Assembly: GCA_964564015.1 (NCBI GenBank)
Contig: CAZLZR010000004.1
Span: 85,964 to 149,963, forward strand
Direction of reading: 5' to 3'
DNA length: 64,000 nt
Origin: Acetivibrio sp964564015
GTDB lineage: Bacteria; Bacillota; Clostridia; Acetivibrionales; Acetivibrionaceae
Part shown: positions 25,815-34,849 of the stretch, piece after piece
How positions within the stretch are numbered: the stretch's first letter is position 1
Layout of the letters: each line of letters starts with the position of its first letter
The notes under the pieces: generated by a model
Database searches by the model: none
Told to the model about the DNA's origin: nothing
What the model saw: the letters and a program-made list of their open reading frames with translations, nothing else
Translations under genes and position numbers: made by a program

Positions 25815-26687
25815 ATGACGAAAAAAAGGTTCACGGTTTTAGGTGGCGATTTGAGGAGCATAAAACTTGCAAACCTAATTGCAGCGGATGGCAACAAGGT
25901 TGACATATATGGTTTTAAGAATGCAGGTTTTGAATTAGGAATGGTGGAAAGTCCAAAATTGGAGCTTGCAATAAAAGAATCGGATGTAGTTATCGGCCCG
26001 TTGCCTTGTTCAAATGATAATGAATATCTAAATGCACCATTTTGTCCGGATAAAATTGACATAAAGGATATATTTAAAACAATGACCAAGAATCAGCTGT
26101 TTATAGCTGGAAGAATCAGCGAAAAGATTTTACATGCTGCATCTGTATATAGTGTTTACTCAGTTGATTTGCTTGAACGTGAGGAAATGGCCGTATTAAA
26201 TGCTATACCAACTGCCGAAGGAGCAATACAAATTGCTATGGAGGAAATGCCTGTTACGCTTCATGACAGTAATGCAATGATTCTTGGGTTTGGCAGAATA
26301 GGAAAAATTCTTGCAAAGATGCTTTATGGATTGGGGTGTACTGTTTATGTGGAAGCTAGAAAATACTCCGATCTGGCATGGATAAAAGGTTATGGATATG
26401 AGCCTGTTCATTTAACAGAAATAGGACAAAAACTCGATAGTATGGATGTTGTATTCAATACAATACCTCATGTGGTTCTTGATGGAAATATGCTTGGAAA
26501 AGTCAAAAAAGACAGTCTCATTATTGACCTTGCATCAAAACCTGGAGGAGTGGATTTTGAAAAAGCTAAAGAACAGGGAGTTAAAACAATTTGGGCGCTT
26601 TCACTTCCTGGAAAAGTGGCTCCTGTTACAGCAGCAGAATTTATTAAAGATACGGTTTACAATATAATTAATGAGTTGGGGGTATAG
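25815..26687 (+). CDS. dpaA: Dipicolinate synthase subunit A
   Basis: A 290-residue NAD(P)-binding subunit (SpoVFA). The N-terminal FTVLGGDLRSIKLANLI and the central Rossmann glycines (ILGFGRIGKILAKML) match DpaA, and the C-terminal ALSLPGKVAPVTAAEFI is diagnostic. With DpaB it oxidises dihydrodipicolinate to dipicolinic acid in the mother cell for loading into the spore core. AAGGAAGGGAGG stands before the ATG. It begins a two-gene operon with a three-base gap to dpaB. Product function is well established for the family. Confidence 0.96.
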   Translation: MTKKRFTVLGGDLRSIKLANLIAADGNKVDIYGFKNAGFELGMVESPKLELAIKESDVVIGPLPCSNDNEYLNAPFCPDKIDIKDIFKTMTKNQLFIAGRISEKILHAASVYSVYSVDLLEREEMAVLNAIPTAEGAIQIAMEEMPVTLHDSNAMILGFGRIGKILAKMLYGLGCTVYVEARKYSDLAWIKGYGYEPVHLTEIGQKLDSMDVVFNTIPHVVLDGNMLGKVKKDSLIIDLASKPGGVDFEKAKEQGVKTIWALSLPGKVAPVTAAEFIKDTVYNIINELGV

Positions 26688-26690
26688 AGA

Positions 26691-27275
26691 ATGCAACTGG
26701 ATGGAATAAAAATCGGTTTTGCACTTACGGGTTCTTTCTGCACGATTGGCAAAGTGATTCCTGAAGTTGAAAAACTAGTAGGCACCGGGGCTAAGGTATT
26801 ACCTATAATTTCAGGTTCTGTTGATAAATTTGATACAAGATTTGGTACGGCAAAAGACATAAGAATAAAGCTGGAAGGAATTACAGGAGAAAAGGTAATT
26901 GATTCAATTATTGATGCTGAACCGTTCGGTCCTAAAGCTTTGGTTGATTTGATTGTTGTTGCTCCCTGTACCGGAAACACAATAGCCAAAATAGCTAACG
27001 GCATAACTGACACTGCTGTAACAATGGCCTGCAAGGCGCACATGAGGAATCAAAAACCAGTAGTAATTGCAGTTTCAACAAATGATGGGTTGGGTGCAAA
27101 TGCAAAGAATATCGGTTTACTCCTTAATATGAAAAACATATATCTTGTTCCTTTTGGTCAGGATGGACCGGATAGTAAGCCAAACTCCATTGTTGCAGAT
27201 ACAACATTTATAATACCTACAATAGAATATGCACTAAAGGGAAAACAGATCCAACCTCTACTTATAAAATACTGA
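26691..27275 (+). CDS. dpaB: Dipicolinate synthase subunit B (flavoprotein)
   Basis: A 194-residue Flavoprotein-family protein (SpoVFB). GFALTGSFCTIGKVIPEVEKL and the FMN/phosphate motif VVAPCTGNTIAKIANGITDTAVTMA are clear. It partners with DpaA in dipicolinate synthesis. In some clostridia spoVFB is split by a skin-like element, but this copy is intact. A terminator follows 19 bases after the stop. Confidence 0.96.
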   Translation: MQLDGIKIGFALTGSFCTIGKVIPEVEKLVGTGAKVLPIISGSVDKFDTRFGTAKDIRIKLEGITGEKVIDSIIDAEPFGPKALVDLIVVAPCTGNTIAKIANGITDTAVTMACKAHMRNQKPVVIAVSTNDGLGANAKNIGLLLNMKNIYLVPFGQDGPDSKPNSIVADTTFIIPTIEYALKGKQIQPLLIKY

Positions 27276-27293
27276 TAGTCAATACATTTTGCT

Positions 27294-27325
27294 AAAGGAG
27301 TGACAAAAGCTCACTTCTTTTTTTA
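27294..27325 (+). terminator. Rho-independent terminator
   Basis: AAAGGAGTGA pairs with TCACTTCTTT, then TTTTTT. Ends dpaAB. Confidence 0.75.
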
Positions 27326-27808
27326 CGTTCCGCTGCGCCACACTGCTTGTCAATGCGCTTGCTTAAAGGCTTCAAGTTTACGTTTCGGAAAATTTGCAGA
27401 GTGTAAGTTTAAGAATCGGCGCAAGTAAAATATTCCATAAAGAGAGTTAAAGTACAAATTCAGTAAAAATAGGTTTATAATGAAATTATAAAAAAATTAA
27501 CTAAAAATTAATGAAAAGTTCATAAAATAATCATAAATAGTTAATTAGGTGCTTGAGAATAGCAAAAAAAAGTGCTAAAATAAGTATTAGTACATAATAG
27601 ATTGAATTTTGGATTACTATTTTAAGCAATCAGGCAATTAATTATTAAAAAATTATTTATGTATATATTTAAAAGAATATTTTTTACTTCACAAAGAATA
27701 AACTTTAGTATAGAATTGTATTAAGAGGTTTGAAAGAATTCTTTGTAGTATCATAAAAGTGTAATCGCGTTAAGTAATATATAATTAAATATTATTTGGG
27801 GGTTCAAA
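27326..27808. other. Upstream region of the pilus operon
   Basis: 483 bases. The first ~100 are GC-richer than their surroundings (GCTGCGCCACACTGC...) but encode nothing I recognise. The rest is very AT-rich and contains the promoter at 27553. I looked for a cyclic-di-GMP riboswitch, common upstream of clostridial pilus genes, and saw none. Confidence 0.55.
27553..27581 (+). promoter_or_regulatory. Sigma-A-type promoter of the pil operon
   Basis: TTGAGA at 27553-27558, 17-base spacer, TAAAAT at 27576-27581. About 220 bases of leader would precede pilB. Confidence 0.5.
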
Positions 27809-30187
27809 ATGGTAGGATTAGATACTAGAGGAATTGATGAGATACTTTTGGAAATGGGTGTTTTGAAAATTACAGATCTTAAGAGGGCCTGGGACATCCA
27901 GCGTGAAAGTAAAGGGAATATTGAGGATGTTCTTATTGAGCTCGGTCTTGTGGCTCCGATAGATGTCATGATGGCAAGAGCTACAAAAATGGGCATATCT
28001 TTTGTAGATTTATCAAATTATGAATTCAAAGATTTAAGTGTTCCAAATCTTATAACAAAAAATATAGCACATAGATACAAAGTAATACCTGTTGAGAAGG
28101 ATGGCAGTATATTAACGATTGCAATGAAAGATCCGACAGACATATTTTCTATTGATGATATACGTCTTGCAACGGGTCTTGAAATTAAGCCTGTTCTTGC
28201 AGATGTTAAAGAAATTGACAGGCTTATTGTCAAGTTTTATGGAGAGGATATAAAAGCAAAAGATACTGTGACTCACGGTTCTACACCGGATATCAAGACA
28301 GTTGATCCTATTAAAGAAAAAGAGGAAATGCTTCTTGACAAAGGTACCTATAATTCTATAAAGCAAGATGTTGAACTTCCTGATTTAGGTATGAATAATA
28401 TCCCTACCATTTCTCAGTCAAATGATTTTAACAGTGGTAATAATTTTAATGAAAATGGTCTATTCAAAGATAAAATCGGTAATTTGCTGGTTCGTTCCGG
28501 AGTTATTACTCAGGAACAGTTAGATCGTGCTTTATCACTTCAGACTAAACAAGGTGGACTTATTGGGAAAATTCTTGTTAAAGAAGGTTTTATTAATACA
28601 AAATCTCTATACGAGTTTTTGGAAAAACAAATGGGAGTGCAGTTTGTTGACCTTGATTCTATAGAATTTGATGACGATGCTATAAGGATGGTAACGCCCA
28701 ACATAGCAAGGATGCACATGTTGATTCCGTTCAGTAAGTCAGAAACAACTCTTAAAGTTGCGATGAGTGATCCTATGAATATCTTTTCGATAGATGATCT
28801 CAGACTTACCACCGGACTTGAAATTATTCCATGCCTTGCAGAAGAGGATTTGATTAATAAGTATCTTGATATTTATTTTGACAAATCAAATAAGAAAGCT
28901 GCACCCGAACCGGAAAAGAAAATTGCAGAATTAGATGAAGAAATAAAGAAGGTTAATGAGAAGATAGCGGTAGAAATTAAAGAGACCGAAGAAGAAGAAG
29001 AAATTGTTGATGTGTCTGATCTTGAAAATGCTCCGATAGTAAAAATGGTTAATATAATATTTCAAAAAGCTATTGCGAGCAGAGCGAGTGATATCCATAT
29101 CGAACCTCAGGAAGATAACGTTCTGGTTCGATATAGAATTGACGGTCAGCTTGTGGAAATTATGCGCCATGATATTAAGATTATGCCTTCAATGTCTGCT
29201 AGAATAAAAATAATAAGTGGTTTGAATATAGCTGAAAAAAGAGTCCCACAGGACGGCAGAATAGCCCTTACGGTTGATGGAAAGAATTATGATCTGCGTG
29301 TATCTGTCTTGCCTACAATGTTTGGTGAAAAGATTGTAATGAGAATAGCAGACAAAGACGGTTTTAATGTTACGAAGGATAAGTTGGGATTTTTTGAAGA
29401 TGATATGGTTAAGTTCGATAACATAATTTCTAATCCACATGGAATTATTCTTGTTACCGGGCCAACCGGAAGTGGTAAATCAACTACTTTGTACACTGCG
29501 CTAAAAGAATTGTGCAAACCTAATGTAAATATACTTACAGTTGAGGATCCTGTGGAAAATACTATAAAAGGAATAAACCAGGTTCAAGTTAATGTTAAGG
29601 CAGGGATGACATTTGCTGCAGCATTGAGATCTTTCCTAAGACAAGATCCTGATATTATAATGGTAGGAGAAATACGTGATGGTGAGACAGCAGAAATTGC
29701 AACAAGATCAGCTATTACAGGTCACCTTGTATTTAGTACTCTACACACCAATGATGCTGCAAGTTCTATTACCAGAATGATTGATATGGGTATTGAGCCG
29801 TTTTTGATGTCATCTTCTGTTGTTGGAGTTTTGGCTCAGAGATTAGTACGTAGATTATGTCCGAAATGTAAAGAAGTTGCTGAAATCGACGCATATACCA
29901 GAGATGTTTTAGAAATTGCAGATGATGAAGAGGTTACAATATATAAAGCAAAGGGATGTCCTGAGTGCAATAATATTGGATATAAGGGCAGAATAGCTGT
30001 TTATGAAATAATGGAAGTTAACAGGCAGATCAGAGAATTAATTGCAAAAAATGAGAATTCTGATGTCATTAAGGATATGGCTATTAAGAATGGTATGAAA
30101 ACTTTGCGTATGAATAGTGCGAGATTAGTAAAAAATGGTGTTACAACGGTAGATGAAATGTTAAAAATAGCATTTTCAAAAGATTAA
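27809..30187 (+). CDS. pilB: Type IV pilus extension ATPase PilB
   Basis: 792 residues, longer than usual PilB because it carries two MshEN-type N-terminal domains (about 1-150 and 215-355), each opening with a LL-xGVI-LxxAL-xQ pattern and ending in FVDL. A Glu/Lys-rich linker leads to the GspE/PilB ATPase: Walker A GPTGSGKST near residue 552, Walker B DIIMVGEIRD, HTNDAASSITR, and a zinc site CPKC...CPEC. MshEN domains bind cyclic di-GMP in some relatives; whether these do is unknown because the core positions differ from the consensus. Hexameric cytoplasmic motor for pilus assembly. GGGGG precedes the ATG. First gene of the operon. Confidence 0.95.
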   Translation: MVGLDTRGIDEILLEMGVLKITDLKRAWDIQRESKGNIEDVLIELGLVAPIDVMMARATKMGISFVDLSNYEFKDLSVPNLITKNIAHRYKVIPVEKDGSILTIAMKDPTDIFSIDDIRLATGLEIKPVLADVKEIDRLIVKFYGEDIKAKDTVTHGSTPDIKTVDPIKEKEEMLLDKGTYNSIKQDVELPDLGMNNIPTISQSNDFNSGNNFNENGLFKDKIGNLLVRSGVITQEQLDRALSLQTKQGGLIGKILVKEGFINTKSLYEFLEKQMGVQFVDLDSIEFDDDAIRMVTPNIARMHMLIPFSKSETTLKVAMSDPMNIFSIDDLRLTTGLEIIPCLAEEDLINKYLDIYFDKSNKKAAPEPEKKIAELDEEIKKVNEKIAVEIKETEEEEEIVDVSDLENAPIVKMVNIIFQKAIASRASDIHIEPQEDNVLVRYRIDGQLVEIMRHDIKIMPSMSARIKIISGLNIAEKRVPQDGRIALTVDGKNYDLRVSVLPTMFGEKIVMRIADKDGFNVTKDKLGFFEDDMVKFDNIISNPHGIILVTGPTGSGKSTTLYTALKELCKPNVNILTVEDPVENTIKGINQVQVNVKAGMTFAAALRSFLRQDPDIIMVGEIRDGETAEIATRSAITGHLVFSTLHTNDAASSITRMIDMGIEPFLMSSSVVGVLAQRLVRRLCPKCKEVAEIDAYTRDVLEIADDEEVTIYKAKGCPECNNIGYKGRIAVYEIMEVNRQIRELIAKNENSDVIKDMAIKNGMKTLRMNSARLVKNGVTTVDEMLKIAFSKD

Positions 30188-30201
30188 ATGGAGGATATAA
30201 T

Positions 30202-31257
30202 ATGGATCTTAATTCGTTTCTTACCAAAGCGGCAAATAGTGGAGCGTCAGATCTTCATATCTGCGCAGGTGTTCCACCTGTAATCAGGTTAAATGGTGAT
30301 TTGATAAACCTTGATGAACCAATCCTTACACCGCATGATTGTGTGGAATTAGCAAAACAATGCCTGAACAGCAGATTGTATGAGTATTTTCTTGATATGG
30401 GCGAAGTGGATTCATCATATGCCATCCCGGGAGTAGCACGTTTCAGGGTAAACGTATTTAAGCAGAGAGGAACTTGTGCTATAGCATTCAGAACAATTCC
30501 TCAGGAAGTTCCCAAAATAGAGGATTTAGGTCTTCCGGGTCTTGTATATGACCTTTCTTTGAAGCAGAGGGGTCTCATACTTATAACAGGACCAACGGGT
30601 CATGGAAAGTCTACGACACTAGCTGCTATGTTAAATTACATAAACAGCAAGAAGAAATGTCATATTGTGACAATTGAGGATCCTATAGAGTTCCTTCATA
30701 GGCATAATAAAAGTGTTATCAATCAAAGAGAAATTGGTGCCGACACAAAAAACTATGCTAATTCTTTAAGAGCGGTACTGAGAGAAGACCCTGATGTTAT
30801 ACTGATAGGAGAGATGCGTGACCAGGAAACTATTTCAACAGCTCTGACTGCTGCAGAAACAGGACATCTTGTGTTGTCTACGCTCCATACTATAGGATCT
30901 GCAAAGACCATTGACAGAATTATAGACGTGTTTCCGCCATATCAGCAGGCTCAAGTAAGAACTCAGCTTTCAACTGTTCTTCAGGGCATTATATCCCAAC
31001 AGTTGATAAGGCGTGCTGACGACAAAGGACGTGTGCTTGCCACAGAGACTATGGTGTGGACACCTGCTATTGCAAACCTTATTCGTGAAAGCCGTACGCA
31101 TCAGATTAATACATGTATCCAGACAGGATCGCAATTTGGAATGTATACCATGGACACATGTCTTGCAGATCTTTATAAGCAGGAACTTATTGACTATGAA
31201 AGCGCATGCCAGTACTCGGTTGATATGGATAATTTAAGAAAAATAATATCAATGTGA
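30202..31257 (+). CDS. pilT: Type IV pilus retraction ATPase PilT
   Basis: 351 residues, typical length. SGASDLHI opens the PAS-like domain; VDSSYAIPGVARFRVN follows. Walker A reads GPTGHGKST near residue 130, with His where PilT normally has Ser; Walker B is DVILIGEMRD and the HTIGSAKTIDRIID box is intact. The C-terminal QTG...GMYTMD segment replaces the usual RKDGMQTMD. It powers pilus retraction, twitching and DNA uptake. GGAGGATATAAT site; 14 bases after pilB. Confidence 0.94.
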   Translation: MDLNSFLTKAANSGASDLHICAGVPPVIRLNGDLINLDEPILTPHDCVELAKQCLNSRLYEYFLDMGEVDSSYAIPGVARFRVNVFKQRGTCAIAFRTIPQEVPKIEDLGLPGLVYDLSLKQRGLILITGPTGHGKSTTLAAMLNYINSKKKCHIVTIEDPIEFLHRHNKSVINQREIGADTKNYANSLRAVLREDPDVILIGEMRDQETISTALTAAETGHLVLSTLHTIGSAKTIDRIIDVFPPYQQAQVRTQLSTVLQGIISQQLIRRADDKGRVLATETMVWTPAIANLIRESRTHQINTCIQTGSQFGMYTMDTCLADLYKQELIDYESACQYSVDMDNLRKIISM

Positions 31258-31691
31258 AAAAAGTACTAGTATTTTTCTATAATATGTTGTAAAATATAAT
31301 TATTAAAGATATATTTGGATTAGGGTTTTAGATATTAATAAAGATGTTATAGAGATATTTGTTATTATTTTTCTTGGAGTGTATATTATTTGGGAGGTTG
31401 GGAACAGTATGTCATGTCTTATACTTTCATTTGTAGTATTTATGTTTTTTGTACATATCAACCTCAATAATTTCCTTCCAGGAATGCAAAAATCTATAAT
31501 GCATATTATAAATTAAAATTCGTTGCATTTCGAGAATTTTATTCATAGTTAAAGATTAATAATTCTTTACAGCATACTTGATTATAAAACACAGTTTTAT
31601 GTTGGTTTTGCTTGTTCTACAATATTGTAATTCATATTTTTGACATAAATGGTATAAATAAAATGCAGTTGATTATTTGGGGGTTGGAAAA
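31258..31691. other. Gap between pilT and pilC
   Basis: 434 bases, AT-rich. It contains one possible 35-codon ORF (31409-31516) and, near 31631-31658, a weak promoter-like TTCATA-16-TATAAA. No RNA structure was recognised. Confidence 0.5.
31409..31516 (+). CDS. Possible 35-residue membrane peptide
   Basis: ATG at 31409 with GGGAGG at 31392-31397. The product has one hydrophobic stretch (LILSFVVFMFFVHI) and a short polar tail. No family recognised. The ribosome site is the main support; it may be a chance ORF. Confidence 0.25.
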   Translation: MSCLILSFVVFMFFVHINLNNFLPGMQKSIMHIIN

Positions 31692-32903
31692 ATGCCGCTA
31701 TACAGCTATAAGGTTAAAACTGAAGCAGGTAAGATGTATTCAGGTGAAACTAAAATTGATAGCGTAGAAGAGTTGAAAAGGCTGCTTGAGGATAAAGGCT
31801 ATACTCCTGTAGAAATAGTGGAGAAAAATGCTTTTACTGATATCAGTCAGATCAGTTTATTCAAACAGAGAGTTAAAACACGGGATTTAGCAATATTTTG
31901 CAGACAGTTTGCAATAGTACTTCAGGCTGGTGTGCCTATAGCAAGTGCTCTAGATGTTTTGAAACAGCAAACGATTAATAAGACACTGAGGGAATGTGTT
32001 AGTGATATATACGATAACATTCAAAAAGGTATTTCTTTATCTAATGCTATGAAAAGACACAATATTTTTCCTGAGCTTATGATTTGCATGGTTGAGGCAG
32101 GAGAAATAAGTGGTCAGCTTGATTTGGTATTTGAAAGGCTGGCAACAAATTTTGAGAATACGTTTAGAATGCAAAACAAGATTGATAAATCACTTACATA
32201 TCCAAAAATTGTATCGGTAATTGCTGTTGGAGTTATATTATTATTGATGATTTTTGTCGTGCCAAGTTTTGCCGGCATTTTAGAAGATTTCAATACACCA
32301 TTACCTATTTATACAAAGATTCTGATAGCAGTAAGTGATTTCTTTAAAACTTTTTGGTGGGCAGTAATAGGTGGGATAATAGCCTTGGTTGCGTTTTTTA
32401 CTTATTACTTAAAGACTTATGAAGGAAAGAAAATGATTTCAACACTTGCAATTAAATTGCCAGTATTTAAAGGGGTTACCAAAAATATTGTTACTTCTAG
32501 GTTGACTCGAACATTGGGAACGCTGATGGCAAGTGGGGTACTTCTTATACAAGCTATGGAAGTTGTACAAAAAATTATTGGCAATGTTGTGATTAAAGAA
32601 AAGTTTGATGTAGTAATTGATGAAGTAAAAAAAGGTAAAGGATTGACGCAACCTCTTGCGAATATGAAATATTTTCCTGTACTTGCAATATCAATGATAA
32701 GGATAGGTGAAGAATCAGGAAGTTTAGATTTTACACTTGATAAAGCAGCCGATTTTTTTGATCAAGAGGTGGAAAAATCATTGGATGGCTTGACCGCACT
32801 TATTGAGCCTACTATGACCATTTTATTAGCTGTTGTAGTTGGATTTATAGTACTTAGTGTACTAATTCCAATGTTCACAATTTACCAGACCATGTCAGCT
32901 TAG
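31692..32903 (+). CDS. pilC: Type IV pilus inner-membrane platform protein PilC
   Basis: 403 residues from the ATG at 31692 (TGGGGGTT upstream). Two T2SSF domains (about 68-190 and 270-395) each have the GISLSNAM / KGLTQPLA and MVEAGEISGQLD / MIRIGEESGSLD motifs. Three to four membrane segments, e.g. VIAVGVILLLMIFVVPSF and the C-terminal TILLAVVVGFIVLSVLIPMF. It anchors PilB/PilT and channels pilins. Length as in the family. Confidence 0.95.
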   Translation: MPLYSYKVKTEAGKMYSGETKIDSVEELKRLLEDKGYTPVEIVEKNAFTDISQISLFKQRVKTRDLAIFCRQFAIVLQAGVPIASALDVLKQQTINKTLRECVSDIYDNIQKGISLSNAMKRHNIFPELMICMVEAGEISGQLDLVFERLATNFENTFRMQNKIDKSLTYPKIVSVIAVGVILLLMIFVVPSFAGILEDFNTPLPIYTKILIAVSDFFKTFWWAVIGGIIALVAFFTYYLKTYEGKKMISTLAIKLPVFKGVTKNIVTSRLTRTLGTLMASGVLLIQAMEVVQKIIGNVVIKEKFDVVIDEVKKGKGLTQPLANMKYFPVLAISMIRIGEESGSLDFTLDKAADFFDQEVEKSLDGLTALIEPTMTILLAVVVGFIVLSVLIPMFTIYQTMSA

Positions 32904-32942
32904 TAATTTTTGCTTATGAAATATCTTGTTCTAAAAAAGGTT

Positions 32943-32950
32943 GGGGGGGG
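32943..32950 (+). repeat. Run of eight G upstream of the pilin gene
   Basis: G8 at 32943-32950, followed by ATTTATAATTT with a TATAAT at 32954-32959. It lies 80 bases before the major pilin start. Such runs can slip; here it could change promoter spacing. Confidence 0.9.
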
Positions 32951-33029
32951 ATTTATAATTTAGCTTTTATGGAATAAGGTATTGGGTAGGCAGTTTATAA
33001 AAAAAAGAAAAATTATAGGAGGGTTAAGT

Positions 33030-33533
33030 ATGAAAAAAATGTTAAGAAACAAGAAAGGTTTTTCACTTATCGAACTTTTGATAGTAATAGCAATTATGGG
33101 TATTCTTGCTGTTATTGCATTCAGTATGTTCTCTGGTATAGTTGCAAACAGCACAAAGAAAGCGGACCAAGAGCAAGCTAATAATATTCAGAAGGCTCTT
33201 ATAGCTTACATGGTTGATACTGGTGACGAAGGTTTAACATCCATGAAAGCTGATACAGATTGGAATGGTACTGGTGATGCTAATATAGCTACTGGTACTT
33301 CTACCTACATGGATATAATTTCTGCTCTTCAAGTTAAACAAACAGTAGATGGTGATGTATATGAAGGTTATTTAAATCCAAAATCAGGTACTAAGCCTTC
33401 ATCTTCAGATTTTGATGTTCAATGGTCGAAACACATAGGCTATCAAGTTAAGGTATATACATCAAGAGCTAGTGCAGAAGTTGTACCTGTAACTTCTGGT
33501 GGAGTCACAACTGTTACAATTACAGTAGAATAA
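33030..33533 (+). CDS. pilA: Major type IV pilin (prepilin)
   Basis: 167 residues from the ATG at 33030 (AGGAGGG at 33018-33023). A class-III type leader ends NKKG, cleaved before FSLIELLIVIAIMGILAVIAF, with Glu at mature position 5 as PilD and assembly require. The mature chain is short and Ser/Thr/Gly-rich with no cysteines, so no C-terminal disulfide loop. Followed by a strong stem-loop, which commonly raises pilin transcript abundance over downstream genes. Confidence 0.93.
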   Translation: MKKMLRNKKGFSLIELLIVIAIMGILAVIAFSMFSGIVANSTKKADQEQANNIQKALIAYMVDTGDEGLTSMKADTDWNGTGDANIATGTSTYMDIISALQVKQTVDGDVYEGYLNPKSGTKPSSSDFDVQWSKHIGYQVKVYTSRASAEVVPVTSGGVTTVTITVE

Positions 33534-33551
33534 TTTTATTTTATTTTATTT

Positions 33552-33580
33552 CTCCCTGACCGATTTAATCGGTCAGGGAG
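33552..33580 (+). terminator. 13-bp perfect stem-loop after the pilin gene
   Basis: CTCCCTGACCGAT pairs exactly with ATCGGTCAGGGAG over three bases. No T tract follows, so it is more likely a partial terminator or 3' stabiliser that keeps pilin mRNA above the rest of the operon. Confidence 0.6.
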
Positions 33581-33598
33581 ATAAAAAGGTGAGTAGAT

Positions 33599-34261
33599 AT
33601 GATGAAGGGAAACAGAAAGGGTTTTACGCTAGTAGAAATGCTTATAACAGTTGCTTTGATTGGAATTCTATCTCCGCTACTTTTTTCTATATTTGTTTTT
33701 GGTATTCAGGACTATACAAGTACAAACAAATATATTGGTCAACAAAACAAAGTAAATGAAGCGATAAGGCTTATTCGACAAGACTACGAAGAATGCAAGG
33801 AAGTAGTAGTTGGTATGACTAGTGTAGCTGATGGTGCAAAGGTTATATGGGTAAAATTTGAATTTCCAGAGAGCTATGCTACGCCTGCTCCGAGTGCTAC
33901 TCCAATTCCAAAACCTAAAAACAAAGTCTGGTCGTTTTTTAAAGATGAGGGTACGTTGTCGTTGTATGTGGGCAACGATGATCCTGTGACTCAGTTTGAT
34001 AGTATGGCATTTAGCCCGATGGTAAAGGGGCTAAAAACATTACCCACAGACCCTACAGACTTCGCATACAGTAAGTTTGAATTTAATAGTGATACTCTAA
34101 AGTTATATGTTAAACCTATAGCTGATAATGAACAGTATAGGGGAAGGAATATTAAAGAGCAAATAATTACAGAATTTTCTGTTCGAAATAAATACAAAAA
34201 AAATCAATTAGTTTCGCCATTACCGACTGCTACATCGGTGCCTACACCTGTAGCACCATAA
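33599..34261 (+). CDS. Minor prepilin (PilW/PulJ-like)
   Basis: 220 residues. The leader MMKGNRKG is followed by FTLVEMLITVALIGILSPLLFSIF, a prepilin N-terminus with Glu5. The globular part has a Pro/Ala-rich stretch (TPAPSATPIPKPK), and the end is again rich in Pro-Thr (LPTATSVPTPVAP). Such linkers fit a cellulosomal/cell-surface style. Likely part of the minor pilin priming complex. AAAGGTGAG site precedes the tandem ATG. Confidence 0.85.
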   Translation: MMKGNRKGFTLVEMLITVALIGILSPLLFSIFVFGIQDYTSTNKYIGQQNKVNEAIRLIRQDYEECKEVVVGMTSVADGAKVIWVKFEFPESYATPAPSATPIPKPKNKVWSFFKDEGTLSLYVGNDDPVTQFDSMAFSPMVKGLKTLPTDPTDFAYSKFEFNSDTLKLYVKPIADNEQYRGRNIKEQIITEFSVRNKYKKNQLVSPLPTATSVPTPVAP

Positions 34262-34280
34262 ACATGAGGGGGAGTTTTCG

Positions 34281-34847
34281 ATGAAAGATATTAATCTATT
34301 GCCGGAAGAAATAAAGTCTACTACGAACTATACACCTGGGAATACAAAATCAGGTTCACCTGTCAAGGCTATAATTACTGGTGTCTTTGTTCTTGTAGTA
34401 ATTGGTGCAACTTTATTGGCACCTAAATTCTATATTACTTCGTTACAGTCTAGTCTCGATACAATAAATAAAGAAATTGAAAGTGCGAAATATGATCCTG
34501 TAAGAGAAGTAAATGCAGCTTTAGATGAGGTAAATGGCCTTATTAGTTCTAAAGGTGACATAATGAATACTATCGATAGTGTGTCGTATCCTGTAAATGA
34601 AGTGCTCATATCTTTAAATAGTGTAATTCCGCAAGGTTGTCAAATTACACAGTTGAGCTATAATTCTAATAAGATTAACATTGGTGGTATTGCCAGTGAC
34701 AGAATGGTTGTTGCTGACTTTTTAGGAAGATTGCAAAGATTAGAATTCCTTTCAGCAGTTGGCAATGTATCGATTGACAAAGCTAATGTTTTTAATTTGT
34801 CGATTGAAGTAGGAGCCAAGAATGCTGATGGAAAGGCTGGTGAATAG
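34281..34847 (+). CDS. pilN: Type IV pilus assembly protein PilN
   Basis: 188 residues. It opens with MKDINLLPEEI, the conserved INLLP motif through which PilN binds PilM in other systems. One membrane segment (AIITGVFVLVVIGATLLA) and a periplasm-side ferredoxin-like domain (VNEVLISLNSVIP-GCQITQLSY, ISGxA-like GGIASDRM) follow. It pairs with PilO, read three bases later. The cytoplasmic partner PilM is not in the operon, which is unusual given the intact binding motif. Confidence 0.85.
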   Translation: MKDINLLPEEIKSTTNYTPGNTKSGSPVKAIITGVFVLVVIGATLLAPKFYITSLQSSLDTINKEIESAKYDPVREVNAALDEVNGLISSKGDIMNTIDSVSYPVNEVLISLNSVIPQGCQITQLSYNSNKINIGGIASDRMVVADFLGRLQRLEFLSAVGNVSIDKANVFNLSIEVGAKNADGKAGE

Positions 34848-34849
34848 TT

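Noticed and set aside
27326..27808. A cyclic-di-GMP riboswitch before pilB.
   Set aside because: No GEMM-like conserved core or paired stems were found by eye.
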